A stretch of DNA of 64,000 bases from Cyclina sinensis (lineage: Eukaryota > Mollusca > Bivalvia > Venerida > Veneridae): assembly GCA_012932295.1 (NCBI GenBank), contig JAAONU010000009.1, positions 2,864,197 to 2,928,196 on the forward strand. The letters run 5' to 3'. The notes beneath the pieces are model-generated. The model did not search any database. It was given only the letters and a program-made list of their open reading frames with translations, and was not told where the DNA came from. Of this stretch, positions 1-12,587 are shown piece by piece. A program made the position numbers and the translations under genes. Every line of letters begins with the position of its first letter. Positions within the stretch are counted from its first letter, which is position 1.

Positions 1-186
1 TTTTCAGTTACTTACAGCTTTCCACGTTCAGCGATTTCAAAATAATATCCTGTTCAAGAAAAATATGCAAAATTTCTTATCCTGTAATCGACGTGACATA
101 ACCTTATTTGACATAGGAATTTATCTTAATTTCTGTTAGCAGTATATTGATGTGATAGGTTTATAGCTCATCTGACCACATTGTTG

Positions 187-620
187 CCATGGTGAGCTTT
201 TGTGACCACTTAATGTCCGTCATCTATCCGGTCGTGCGTCAACAATATTTTAGCTTCATGACAGAAATTTCAATTTTTAAATTTGAATTGAACCGAAATT
301 GCACAGAACTTGTATCACCGGTTGATTTCGATTCTTCTCTTGAAACAGCCTGATCCAAAACTTTCAAACAAAGAAGTTCTTGGATTTTTTCTTGACCTGG
401 CCAGATCCAGTAATGGGCTCCAGGGTAATGGCCCCTTAAAGGGCTAAAATAAGGCATTTTTGTATAGACTTACATTGGAAAAAAAGCCTTTAAAAAGATT
501 TTGTAAGAAACCACAAGGTCTTGAGTTAAGATCATTTTTGTGCAACGTGGCCTAGTAGCCCTCTTCCAAGTTTGCTCAAAACATGGTCCTAGGGTCTAAA
601 ATGGCTCCACCAAAGTAGTC
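187..620 (+). repeat. Dispersed bivalve repeat, head plus one tandem unit
   Basis: Begins with a GTGAGCTTTTGTGACC head and a GTCCGTCATC..GTCGTGCGTCAAC segment, then a unit containing GAAACCACAAGGTCTTGAG and a GGTCCTAGGGTCTAAAATGGC motif. The same head and unit occur at 3.2-4.15 kb and, inverted, at 19.06-20.38 kb, so this is a dispersed family. No protein is encoded. The stretch from 620 to 1180 holds weaker, related units with 'tcactggggtcaaagtcaatgtca'-type motifs. Confidence 0.6.
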
Positions 621-1319
621 ACCTGGGTTTTTATTAACTTCAAAGAAAATATTTAAAAACCTTATTGTCATTGCAATCTCATTTGCTTTTATTTATCGTT
701 CAACATTTTAAATATTTGCTTTAAAGGCACCTTTCATGAACCTCTATCATTCACTGGGGTCAAAGTCAATGTCAAGAAAGCTAAAATTTCTACTTTCTGT
801 TATTGAGCCATCATTTATTGAATACTGTTCAGACCTTCCATAAGCCTCTACCATTCGCTTGGGCCATGCTTTAGGTTTTTATGAAACCTTTGTCAATTGG
901 CCGATATTGTGGATATTTGTTATGCAGGTACCTTCCATGACCTCTAAATCAGATGGTGTTTTAGGTCATTGAGGTCAGGTCAATGTCACGGAGAGGTTAA
1001 AAGTGGATTTATCTTCCTTATGTCGTAGTGCAATTGATTCAATTTTAACTTAACTTTCAGAATTCATTAACTGAACCAATGTAATCCTATCCTCGGTTCC
1101 AGAGTTATGGCACCTTAGCCCCTTAGCTATTGAACACAGGTGAGTGATTTAGCGATATATTCTACCTCTTCAAAAAAGCATTATATTCGGCTAACATCAA
1201 AAATAACAAAAACCAATTCTTGAAAAAAACTGATGCCATGGTAATGGTAATCAAAACTATCAATAAACACTTGTAATTTTTATGAAGGGCAATTTTACCT
1301 GTAACCTGCAATTACATTT

Positions 1320-2490
1320 ACGTTTAGCACGAAAAATACGACTGGGGCATAATTTGTATATGATTAGTGATTACAGAACTTGAATATAATAGTTTCATTA
1401 GCAGAAAAACAGAACAAATTTACCTGTCTTATTTGTAACTGCTACATGTAAAGTATTTTAATATATTGGTTTATTTGACTGATTTTTTTTTCCACAACTC
1501 AATGCATATACGCTTGCCTCTTAGGAATTTTGCCCGGCAAATATCTCCTTATCTTCTGCTACAAATCAAAAACTAAGAAGAAATTGTCTTTGAACATATT
1601 TTGAGTGTCACTAGTTATGACTTACAGACGTTTCTTAGTGGTTTGTTATTCTGTCTGTGAAAAATATTGAACATAGTCGAACTGTTTGTAAAATATGATC
1701 AATATGGTATTCGGTATATATTTGGTATTATTATACTTCAATTTCATTTACAATGTTAATCTTCCATAGGCACCGTGACATATAAGTACTGTCAGAAAAA
1801 ATTTACTATCGGAAAAATACTGTCACCCGCTACCATAGGTACAGAATGTTCGAAAATTATATTGTACAATTCGCGCATGCGCAATATCTATTATTACATT
1901 TCCGTTGTAAACAGACGACAAAAATGGCAAGCAACAAACTTTTTAAAGTTTAAAGTTGTTCATGGTTTGAATAGTTTTTCGGTATAATAAAATAAATGTT
2001 ACATGTCTGATAGGGCGACAGTAAAATTGTCACCTTGAGGAAATACTGTCAACCGAGGCTTCGCACACTACTATTTTGGTTCAGAGTATATTTTTCTGTC
2101 AGACATGTAATATTTATATAATATCACGTCAAAAGAAATTTAAAAAAAACGAATCTTGAACACGAGCAAAAGACAAAAAATTGCAGACAAATAATCTTTC
2201 AAAAAATTTCTTGTAATTAAAAAACCTATTATGCAGGGTTTTTTTTTTAAATCTGAAAAAACATTTCTATTCATTATTGATTGAAATGTTAATGTGAATG
2301 CATTACATTAGTGGGGAGCGTTTTTATTTGAGATCTACTTAAAATATTTAAAACATGAAAAAAAGCTTGAATTGGCCCTTAATTTTGCCAATGGATTAAA
2401 TAAGCATACAAAGGCATATTCGTGTTAAGGCGTGCAAAATATCTCTCATTAAAAATTTTGAAAGGATGAAAGAGTAGGAAGCGTTTTCAC
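1320..2490 (+). repeat. Diverged direct segmental duplication, copy 1
   Basis: Sequence from CGTTTAGCACGAAAAATACG through GCGTGCAAAATATCTC and AAAGGATGAAA matches 6186-6872 in the same order and orientation. Shared landmarks are CAGAACTTGAATATAATAG, TTTCATTAGCAGAAAAAC and TATTTGACTGATTTTTT. Copy 1 carries about 380 extra bases (roughly 1727-2110) that are absent from copy 2. Inside that extra piece TTACATGTCTGATAG and CTGTCAGACATGTAA are inverted. No coding content recognised. Confidence 0.7.
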
Positions 2491-3204
2491 CAGAGAACTA
2501 AATATATTTCAAAATTTATTATTATTCTTTGGATTTATTAAATCAATAAACCAAGGGACCGCTATTTATAACTATATTTAAACATACCTTGCAAAAAAGG
2601 TAATGCAAGAAAGGTTTATAATTGTATAAAATAACACACATGGTATCATTTAATGCACTCATTTTCAGATTTATTTATTAGTTTTGAACATTTTACTTTA
2701 TTCTCATTTTACTTCATTCACATCAGATCTCTGATAACTTTTTCCAACCTTCATTGAAAATATTTAAAAAAATATAATGTCTTATGACAAAATTTATACA
2801 ATATAAGACACTTTTTCATGTTGGAAGAATTAACTCCAAAACCTCACAAGATTAAACAGGCCTAGATATCTGTAAGATAAAGATAATCACATTTTTCTGC
2901 TTTTATCTGACCAGTAAAACAACTGCAATGTCATATGAAATCATGGAAAGTATGAGTGCGAATAAAACACGAAGAAAACACAGCCAGTATTGATGACTTA
3001 CAAAATGTAATTACAAACATGATACTTATTTATCCTATCCACTACACGATGAGAGAATGATATCAGAGTAAATTTCAGGCTTTGAATTACCTATTATAAT
3101 CATTTTTAATCTTACATGATTCTGAACAGTCTGACAAAATAAGAAAGAGATTAATCATGTAGTTTTGTAAAAAGTAAAAAACACTGAAATCCCTTATACC
3201 ATAA

Positions 3205-4150
3205 AGTGCCAGAGTGAGCTTTTGTCATACCCCAATGTCCGATGTGCGTCGTGCGGTGTGCGTCGTGAGGCGTGAGGCGTCAACAATTTCATTCAAACGA
3301 CATCTCTTCTGAAACCACTGGGCCAAATTCAATAAAACTTGCATGGGATGTTTCTTGCATAAAGCTCTTCCAAAATTTTCAAAGAATTCAATTCCACGCA
3401 GAATTCTGGGTGCCATGGCTAAAAAATGAAAAAAAAATCTTCTTCTCAAAAACCACAAGGTCTGGAGCTTAGATATTTGGTATGAGGCATCATCTAGTGG
3501 ACCTCTACAAAGATTGTTCAAATTATGATCCTGGGTTCAGAACTGCTCCGGCCCTGGGGGTCACCTGATTTTACATAGAGTTACATAGGGAAAACTTCAA
3601 AAATCTTCTTGTCAGAAACCACAACACATAGAGCTTAGATATTTGGTAAGCAGCATTGTCTAGTAGGTCTCTACCAAGATTGTTCAAATCATGACCCCTG
3701 GGTCAAAACTGGCGCCGCCTCAGGGGTCTTATGTTTTACATAGAGTTATATAGTAAATTCTTTAAAAATCTTCTTGTCAGAAACTGCAAGGCCTGGAGCT
3801 TAGATATTTGGTATGAGGCATCATCTAGTGGACCTCTACCAAGATTGTTCAAATTATAACCCTAGGGTCATAACTGACCCCGCCCAGGGCTTACTTGATT
3901 TACAAAGAGTTATATAGGGAAAACTTTAAAAATCTTCTTGTAAGAAACTACAAGGCGTGGAGCTTAGATATTTGGTGTTGAGAATTGTCTTGTAAACCTC
4001 TACCAAGATTGTTCAAATCATGGCCTCTGGGTCAAAACTGGCCCCACCCAAGGCGTCACATGTTTTACATAAAGTAATATAGCAAAAAACTTTAAAAGTC
4101 TTCTTGTCACAAACTGCAAGGCCTGGAGCTTAGATATTTTGTAGTAAACA
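3205..4150 (+). repeat. Dispersed bivalve repeat with five ~165-bp tandem units
   Basis: The head GTGAGCTTTTGTCATACC is followed by a GTGCGTCG-rich tract and five tandem units. The unit landmark GAGCTTAGATATTTGGT recurs near 3463, 3633, 3795, 3959 and 4124, a spacing of 162-170 bp. Each unit also carries AAGATTGTTCAAATCATGACC and a CTTCTTGTCAGAAAC motif. Short open frames here are by-products of the repeat. Confidence 0.75.
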
Positions 4151-4183
4151 CTGTGACCACAGTGGGGTCATCCCCCCTCCCCT

Positions 4184-4550
4184 GGGGGTCACCCCCCCCC
4201 CCCATCGCCCATTTTTTTTTTTTTTTTTTTAGTTTTTGCTATGGCAATAAAATTCGGACCATTTGTACTGTTTTTCAAGATGATTTCAAAAACATTATTT
4301 CTTGACTTATATTTTTGACCTACTGACCTATTTTTTTTGTCTTTAAGCTGCAACAATGAAATTTGGACCATGTGCACAGATTTTCGTTTTGATTTCAAAA
4401 ACGTCATTGCATGACCTATATTTTGGCCTACTGACCTACTTTCTTGTTTTAAAGGTACGGCAATGAAATTTAAACTGTGTGTACAGCTTTTCGTTCCGAT
4501 TTCAAAATGTCGTCTCATGACCTATATTTTGACCTACTGAATCAATTTTA
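4184..4550 (+). repeat. Poly-C/poly-T tract followed by ~113-bp tandem units
   Basis: Runs of C (about 4190-4203) and T (about 4211-4230) precede three diverged units that share GCAATGAAATTTGGACC, GATTTCAAAAACGTCAT and GACCTATATTTTGACCTACTGACC. It directly follows the previous repeat and may be part of the same composite element. Confidence 0.55.
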
Positions 4551-6185
4551 TTTTTCATTCACTCAAATTCGTTAAAAAATTAAAGAATGAATCATACCGA
4601 TAATTTACTCAGTTAGTGATAATTAAAATCATTAAAGTGCACTTCAGTAAAAAATGGTGAGTTCATCAAATCAACATAAACTTTTCTCACCAATAATAGA
4701 CCCTAAAATGAAAATTAAGATCCTAATTTAAGTGCACTTTTAAAGGTGCAAACAACAAACAAATGGAGATACGATCAGTACCTAAAATTGACAATTAACA
4801 CCCCTATTTAGGTGTAATTTGTAAAGTTGCAATCAACAAATAATCGTTGACACGCTTAGTTGGTCCGACCATTTCACACCTCGGAGGCACTGACAATAAT
4901 TGGTTATCCGTAAATTTTCACACTTCGACTTATCGTCGACGACTGGAAAAATACATAGGAAATTGCACGACGGGACCGAAAAATACGATTGACTTAACCG
5001 AAGTACGCACATGTCAAATTTGACTTCACAGGGGTTAAAATATATAAATAAAAAAGGGTTATGGGCGGGACATAAAAACAAATTCGACTCAGTCGGAAAT
5101 TTGATATAAGCGATTTTGACATACCGAGTGTGCACTGTATATTTATACGCTTCGAAGTTATTGTTGATTTTACTGTCATTTTCTTATAGATTTTATAGAT
5201 CTTCTATATGAAATTGAAGTTTTCTATGTTAGTTTTATTTCAAAATTTTCAAAAAAAAATATGAAAGAGATTTGTCCTTGGTGAATGTTTATAATAGCGT
5301 CTTTTCGGTAAGTATATATAAATTACTTAGCTAGAGCAATTAAACCAAAATAGTTGTTATAAATGAATCCGACACCTGTCATTAACACTTTTTACTAAAA
5401 CTTTTATTCAACTCCTCAAAAAATATATAATAAAGCTCGCCAGAGGCTGCTTGAACTTGTTGAATAAAAGCTAGATTGAAATATGAATGCACACAAGACA
5501 ACACGTAACTATAAACGATGTATTTCAAATTGATATTTAAACCAACTATCTATCATTTCTATTGCAGAATTTACATAATGAAATAAATGAAGTACTCAGG
5601 TTGCCATAATATTTTAGGTAGATCTTGCTTTTGTCAAACTTAGACAGATAATTTATCTTCTTCTCTTATCTTATTCTTGCATCAAAAGGAAGACAATGAA
5701 TAGCAATAGTATAACTTAAACAAGATCTTTCTTGTTTTCAACATAGTTAATGAAAACTTGAATAAAACTGACAAACAATTTATTATAACAAACACATCAT
5801 TAAGAACTGAAATGTCGCCGTCCTTTCTTTAAACTGCCTACCATTTTTATCTAGTCGTGCACTTTTATGGTATTAAATCAAAGTAACTATTGCGAAAGTC
5901 GGCCGCATGCGCAGGACTAATGCCCAAAATGCACTTACTGAACAATATTGTACAAAATCAACAAGACCCAACAAGACTTAACAAGACCTTACAGTTGTAA
6001 GGTAGAACTGATTCTGATCAAAAAACTATTTGTCTGACACAGGGTTGAATTTTCCATAAACATCAGCCTAGCTTAATGATATTAATTGGTAGAAATGAAC
6101 TAAACAATGTTGTTTACATATATTTCTGTTTGTTGTATAGCACATAAGAACATATTTATACACTGAGTTACCTCCTATGTCATTT
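4551..6185. other. AT-rich stretch without a recognised gene
   Basis: No open frame resembles a known family. A short palindromic fragment at about 5396-5470 (CTTTTATTCAACTCC..GTTGAATAAAAG, loop with AAAGCTCGCCAGAGGC) resembles the larger hairpin at 37.53-37.62 kb. Otherwise nothing was recognised. Confidence 0.4.
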
Positions 6186-6872
6186 ACGTTTAGCACGAAA
6201 AATACGATAGGGGCATATTTTCTCATATATAATAAGTGATAACAGAACTTGAATATAATAGTTTCATTAGCAGAAAAACCAAAATAATTACCTTTCTCAA
6301 TTATAACTGCGACATGTGAAGTTTTTTAATTGTTTTATTTGACTGATTTTTTATTCCACAACCCGATGCATGTACGGTTGCCTTTCGGGATTGTGCTGGG
6401 CAAATCTCTCTTTATCCTGCTACAGACGAAAAACTAAGAAGAGATTGTCTTTGAATTTGTCTTTGAATTTAAGGACACAAACATATTTTGTGTAAAACAA
6501 TTATTGATTGAATGACGTTTCATAGTGGTTTTATATTTTAGGTATGTCTGTGAAAAAATACTGAACGTAATAGTCGAACTGTTGGTCAAATATGATCAAC
6601 ATTATGTTTGGTATATGTTTGGTTATATCACGTCTAAAGAAATTATGAGGTATCTTGAAAACGAGAAAAAAGACAAACTGCAGTAAAATGAGTCTGCATC
6701 AAAATGTCTTTTAATGATAAGGCATATTTTACATTTTTCTTAAATCTGTTAAACTTTTTGTTCATTGTTGAGTAAAATATTAATGTGAAAGGAATACTCA
6801 ACATACGAAAGGAAGGCGTGCAAAATATCTCAAATATCTTTAAATTTGCAAAGGATGAAACAGTGGGAAGTG
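6186..6872 (+). repeat. Diverged direct segmental duplication, copy 2
   Basis: Matches 1320-2490 in the same order and orientation, starting at CGTTTAGCACGAAAAATACG and ending at AAAGGATGAAACAGTGGGAAG. It lacks the ~380-bp piece of copy 1, passing directly from GTTTGGTTATATCACGTC into the shared right half. At its right edge it runs straight into the TCGC-type tandem repeat. Confidence 0.7.
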
Positions 6873-7115
6873 TCGCCATCGCACTATCGCGTTTTCGCAT
6901 TATCGTACTGTCGTCATCGCATTATCGCACTGTCGCTATCGCATTATAGCACTGTCGCCATCGCACTATCGCATTGTCGCCATCGCATTATCGCACTGTC
7001 GCCTTCGCACTATCGCATTGTCGCGTTATCGCACTATCGCATTGTCTGGTTATCGCACTGTCGCATTGTCGCGTTATCGCACTATCGCATTGTCGACTAT
7101 CGACTTCCGGTACAA
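6868..7115 (+). repeat. TCGC-module minisatellite, left arm
   Basis: A tandem array built from 7-8 base modules (TCGCATTA, TCGCACTG, TCGCCATCGC). Several frames are open only because the modules contain few stop triplets, so the translations (repeated S-P-S-H-Y-R and I-V-A-L-S) are not evidence of a gene. The same modules reappear inverted and then direct inside the fold-back element just downstream. Confidence 0.8.
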
Positions 7116-7202
7116 ATGCGCACATCATTTTTTTTGTATGTACAAAAGCGATTTTTACGAAATAAAAACAATTGCAGAAACATAAAATGGATAGCTTTCT
7201 TA

Positions 7203-7590
7203 TACGGAATACCGTTAGGGCAATCGTAGTTAGACGTAATAATCCAGATGGCGACAATGCGATAGTGCGATAATGCGATGACGACAGTGCGATAATGCGA
7301 TGGCGACAATGCGAAAACGCGATAGTGCGATGGCGACAATGCGTTAGTACGATGGCGACAGTACGATATGACTATCGCATTGTCGCCATCGCACTATCGC
7401 GTTATCGCATTGTCGCCATCGCATTATTGCATTGTCGTCATCGCATTATCGCGTTATCGCATTGTCGCCATCGCATTATCGCATTGTCGCCATCGCATTA
7501 TCGCACTGTCGCCGTCGCATTATCGCACTATCGCATTGTCGCCCTCTAGATTATAACGTCTAACCACGATAGCCCTAACGGTATTCCGTA
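7203..7590. mobile_element. Fold-back/MITE-like element with TACGGAATACCG terminal inverted repeats
   Basis: Left end 7203-7249 (TACGGAATACCGTTAGGGC..) and right end 7546-7590 (..GCCCTAACGGTATTCCGTA) are inverted copies over about 46 bases with only a few mismatches. TA stands at both outer ends, as would fit a TA target duplication. The interior is a TCGC-module array that changes direction near 7371, so the whole element can fold into one long hairpin. It has no transposase and is presumably non-autonomous. The superfamily is not assigned. Confidence 0.75.
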
Positions 7591-7904
7591 AATAAATGCA
7601 CTGATTTTCAGTGAGTAAATAAATTTATAAGATCTTGACATACTTTGCTTGTGTAATTGCCTCTGATCCTTTGATTGCAATTATTAGATTATACTACCTG
7701 AACCAAGGATCAGAGACATCTAGTAAAATACACTACTTCAAGCCAAGGATCATAGACTACTACTAAAAATACAGCAACCTGTTGCAGAAACATGTTTCTC
7801 TGACATTTGCAAATCAATGTTATGGACACATTTCTTTCTATCAAGCTTTTTAAATCAACTGCATGAGGATGAAACTCCACAAAGATTTTTCTAGGTGCAC
7901 TTAT

Positions 7905-8960
7905 TATGCTCCCCGAAGGGCGAGCATATAGTTGCCGCTTTGCCGTCCGTCCGTCCCGTCCGTCCGTCATAATTTTGTCCGGAGCTTAACTTGAAAACCC
8001 CTGGATATAATTTGTTTAAACTGCTCACAGTGGTAGAGGGCACTGACGCAGAGTGCTGTGCCAAAGAACCATAACTCTATTTTGCCCTGTTTTTGAATTA
8101 TCTCTAATTTTAGAAAAATCTTGTCCGGAGCATTACCTGAAAACCCTTGGACATAATTTGTTAAAACTGCACACAGTTTTAGAGGGCATTGACGCGGAGT
8201 GCAGTGCCAAAAAACGATAACTCTATTTTGCCCCGTTTTTTAATTATCTCCCCTTTTAGAAAAATATTGTCCGGAGCATTACCTGAAAACCCTTGGAGAT
8301 AATTATGCTCCCCGAAAGGCGAGCATATAGTTGCCAATCTGTCTGTCCTTCCCTCCCGTCAGTCCGTTCGTCCGTTCGTTCGTCTGTTCGTCCTTCATAA
8401 TTTTGTCCGGAGCATAACACAAAAACTATGAGAGTTATCAGGACCAAACTTAATCGGTAGTTAGATCTCATTAAGGAGCAGTGCAGAGCACAAGAACCAT
8501 AACTCTTGCTTTATAATTTTTTGAGTAATTGCCCTTTGAAATTTCTCATACTCATTTTTAGCCCGTGGTATATCTCACAAAGTATAAGAGTTATCAACTT
8601 GAAACTTAAAAGTAGATAGATCTCATTGATGAGCAGTGCAGTGCACAAGAACCATGACTCTTGCTTTATTAATTTTTGAGTTATTGCCCTTTGAAATTTC
8701 TCATTCTTATTTTTTGTCCGGGGCATATCTCACAAAGTATAAGTCATTAGACATATTAACATGAAACTTTATTGGTAGAAAGATCTCTATGAGGAAAAGT
8801 GCAGCGTGCAAGAACCGTAACTCTATTTTGCATAATTTAGGAGTTATTGCCGTTTGTCATTTTCCATACATATAAAATACATATGAAACAATAGCACTTT
8901 TGGAATTGGCAATTATTCGGGGAGTATCCATCGGTTCTACCGATTTCTTGTTAACATTTT
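7905..8960 (+). repeat. Two copies of the ATGCTCCCCGAA dispersed repeat
   Basis: Heads at about 7909 and 8304 both read ATGCTCCCCGAA.GGCGAGCATATAG followed by a GTCCGTCC tract and ATAATTTTGTCCGGAGC. The second copy runs to an inverted tail at about 8925-8950 (TTCGGGGAGTATCCATCGG), which mirrors the head. The interior holds tandem units with CATATCTCACAAAGTATAAG and GCAGTGCA.AAGAACC. Non-coding. Confidence 0.75.
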
Positions 8961-9504
8961 ATGATGATTTTTCCATCTGAAGTAATGCGCACGGTTCGAC
9001 AACCTTCTTAAATTTCTGCCTGTTAATCTCTGTGTAGTGTAAAATTAAAAAAACGGTTGACGTATTTTATCAGACATTTTTTTAAGTATCGGTTTTACAA
9101 TTTATGTGTGCATATGTGACATTGTGTGAGTGGAAAATAACTATGCGTGTTGTATTTTAGCTCCTTCTTTTAAATAATGTGAGAGTATTGTTTTTCCGGG
9201 AAACGACGTGACGTCTTGAAGGAAATGTTACATACAGGAAATGACGTGACGTCGCCTCTGGACACAAACAGCAACATTGAGTAAATGAAAATGGCTATCT
9301 GTCTTTGTGTTTTTGTGCCTGTCTGTATGTCTGGCATGTGTGCATGTGTATGAACTTCAGAAAAAGGGACCTCTAAAACTTCAAACAAAGACATTTAAGG
9401 AAACCAGCCCCGCCCCTTTTGATGATTTTATTTTCACGGACCGATATGAATGCCATAGTTTTATTTAGAGGGTCGACAATAAAAAATTGTATTATTAAAT
9501 TTTT

Positions 9505-10930
9505 ATTCCCGCCATCGAAGATGATTGCGGGGTATAGTTTCGCAAATGTCGGTCGGTCGGTCGGTAAACACTTTGGTTTCCGATCAATATCTACAGAACC
9601 CTTAAAAACCTCCCTCAGACTTGGTAGGTAGGTTTGACATGACTAGTAAATGACCGCTTTAGTTTTTTCAGGTCACCAGTCTAAAGTTCAAGGTCACATT
9701 GACCTTAAAAAAGCAAACCAGTTTTCAAACAATAACTATAGAACCTTTAGTCCCAGGTTGTTCAGATATGTGTGTAGGTTGGTCATGATTAGTAGATGAC
9801 CTTTATAGTTTTTTATGTCACCAGATCAATGGTCAGGTAAGAGTGACCTTGAAGAGCAAAACAGTTTCCGATCAATAACTTTAGAACCGTAAGTTCAAAG
9901 TTGTTCAGACTAAGTGTGTAGATCGGTCATGACATGTAAATGACTGCTTAAGTTTTCAGGTTACCAGGTCAAAGGTTAATGGTTTCCGATCAATAACTCT
10001 AGAACCATTGGTCCCAGCTTCTTCAAACTTAGTGTGTAGGTTGTTTATGACAAGAAAATGACCCCTTTAGTTTTCAAGTCACCAAGTCAAATGTCAAGTT
10101 CAGAGTGACCTTTAACAGCAAAATCGTTTCCAATGAATAACTATAGTACCTTTGGTCCCGGCTTCTTTTAACTCAGCGTGCAGGTTGGTCATGACGAGTA
10201 GATGCCCCCTATAGTTTTCAGGCTACCAGGTCAAAGGTCAAGGTCAAAGAGACCTTGAAGAGCAAAATGGTTTTTGAGCAATAACTTTAAAAGGTTTGGT
10301 CCCAGGTTTTTCAAATTTAGTTTGTAGGTTGGTCATGACAAGTAAATGAACCCTTTGGTTTTCATGTCACCAGGTGTAAGGTCACCGTCAGAGTAACATT
10401 GAACAGCAAAATGGTTTCCAATCAATTACTATAGAACCCATTGTCCCAGGTTCTTCAAACTTAGTGTGTAGGTTGGTCATGAATAGCAAATGTCCCTTTA
10501 ATTTTTTCAGGTTACCGTGTCAAAGGTCAAGGTCACAATGACCTTGAAAAGCAAAATGGTAACTATAGAACTTTTAGGCCAAGGTTCCTCAAACATCGTA
10601 TATAGGTTGACCATGACAAATAGATGACTCCTATAGCTTTTCAGGTCACCGTGTCAAAGGTCAAAGTCACAATGACCTCGAAAAGCAAATAGGTTTCCAA
10701 TTAATAACTATAGAACACTTTTGCCGAGGTTCGTCAAACTTGGTAAATAGGTTGGCCATGGCCAGTAGATAACCCATTTAGTTTTTCAGATAACCAGGTC
10801 AAAGGCCATGTTCACAGTGTCCTTGAATAGCAAAATTGTTTCCGATCAATAACTGCAGAATGCTTGGTCCCAGCTCCTCAAAATTTCATGGCTGCCTCTA
10901 GGGATAAGGCACTATGAGGCACATATGTTT
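9505..10930 (+). repeat. Tandem ~145-bp units with AGGTCA motifs
   Basis: A head with GCGGGGTATAGTTTCGCAAATG and GGTCGGTCGGTCGG is followed by about eight units. The landmark GGTTGGTCATGA recurs near 9777, 9920, 10037, 10181, 10327, 10471, 10605 and 10750, mostly 144-146 bp apart. Units share TTTCCGATCAATAACT, CAGGTCAAAGGTCAAGGTCA and TGACCTTGAA. The sequence is non-coding. Confidence 0.85.
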
Positions 10931-11750
10931 TACTAACATCCCTTGTTGAATTAATCATCAATTTCTACAGAAAAGACTTTTATAGTATCTCATAAAAAAT
11001 ACCAGAAAAATTAGCTCCGGCTTTGGCGGATTTTTTTTCACAGATCGATATCACTTTTCACAACTAATATTGATGGTTAACCAAGGAAAATTTATAACAT
11101 ACTATTTTCATATTTGATCATCGGTTTCAACACAGGGATTTATTTTTAATTTCCAATGAAGACATATAACGAAAATAACGTCTCATTATGTTAAAATTCA
11201 TATTCATGTACCAAGAAACAGTTGTTACATATTTTTCATGTTTGGTCGGCAGTTTTTTAGTAGAAAAGTTTAGTTTTATATATAGACATTTAAGGAAAAT
11301 AACAACAACACGAAAAGAGGAGCGTTTAATTACATGTACTTTGAATCATGTGATTGTTTTGCAAGCATCCACTCTTTCTTTTGTTGTTACAGTAGGAAAA
11401 TAACGGAAATAGAAAACGGGGACAATCAGGCACGTGGGAAACGTGCTAGTGGACTTTTCATGGACACTGAATGACTGAAACCCAATGTAGGTCACAGACG
11501 AGTTTAGATTCTGCGAAAGCTAGACAGACAGGCGCTCTACGATTTAGAGAAGGAGGAATAACCTGTTTGCTCCTGTATGTATCGCAGATAATGACTGTTC
11601 TACATTATTTGATGCACTAAGCAAATGGACTTCTTCACGAACGAGATAACTCTTTGAATTACTATTAATACATTCCTTAGGCAACGCTGTTACATCGCTC
11701 ATTATTTAAATTGGTGATAATAAAATGTCTGCAGAATTACAAAAGTACAA
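10931..11750. other. Unannotated stretch
   Basis: AT-rich single-copy-looking DNA. No conserved protein, RNA gene or clear repeat was recognised. Confidence 0.3.
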
Positions 11751-11752
11751 TC

Positions 11753-12290
11753 TAGTGTTACGTCTAGCGCATACCTTCCTATAAGTGTATAGATACAACC
11801 TTTAACAACTGCTCAGGGAATCGATTCTTTGCCTCAGTGGTTAGAGTGTTGGTCTTCGATGCGTTTAGAATCGGAATTCGAATCCCGCTCAGGGTTTGTA
11901 TTCTAAGATGCATTGCATCTTTCTGTAACGGGTGTTCATGTTCGTGAGATGGGGGCTCGTAAAGGAAGAACCTATCCTAGAATTAGTTGTACACACTCAA
12001 AAAAGAATATTTAAGATTTATGTCTGATCTTCTGATCTAAATATACACAACACCATTCGTCATCATAAATGATGACTTTCTCAAGAGGGTATGTGTTACG
12101 GTCTAGTGCATGCCTTCCTGTAATTGTATTAATTCAACCTATGACGAATGGGCCAGGGAATCAATTCTTTGGCTCAATGGTTAGAGTGTTAGTCTTCGAT
12201 GCGCTAAAACCGTAGTTCGAATCCCGCTCTGGCTTGTGTATTCTAAGTTGTATTGTATCTCTCTGTTAAAGACTTTCATGTTCGTGAGAC
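11753..12290 (+). repeat. Two tRNA-like SINE fragments about 340 bp apart
   Basis: Copy 1 (about 11753-11951) and copy 2 (about 12093-12290) share GTCTAG.GCAT.CCTTCCT, GTGGTTAGAGTGTTGGTCTTC and ATTCGAATCCCGCTC. The GGTTAGAGTG region resembles a tRNA D-arm/A box and TTCGAATCCC a T-arm/B box. No complete cloverleaf with matching acceptor stem is visible, so these are read as tRNA-derived SINE pieces, not tRNA genes. Confidence 0.6.
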
Positions 12291-12587
12291 TAGGTTTATT
12301 TGGTAACAGTTCAAAATGCACAGGTTGTTGTTTTAAGGATTTTTAACCTAACGAACAAGATGATTGAGGAGTCATTTTCAAATTTTGTATCAAAAGATAA
12401 TTATTCTAAAATTTATTCTAAGATCAATATCTGAAATGAGACGGTTACAATTTTGCAGCACCATTGAGACTAATAGTCAAATTCTGGATAGTTATTTTAG
12501 AGCTAAGACACTTAGTGCATAGAACCAAGCTCCTGTATGCTTCTTGCTACACTTGCCGAGTAAAAATTGCTGGTTATATGTTTTTCC

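Noticed and set aside
3225..4518. Open frames of 60-110 codons in the 3.2-4.5 kb repeats
   Set aside because: They lie in tandem repeat units and change from unit to unit; no protein motif.
6846..7556. Several overlapping open frames with S-P-S-H-Y-R repeats on both strands
   Set aside because: They follow from TCGC-module tandem repeats, in which most frames lack stops. Both strands and several frames are open at once.
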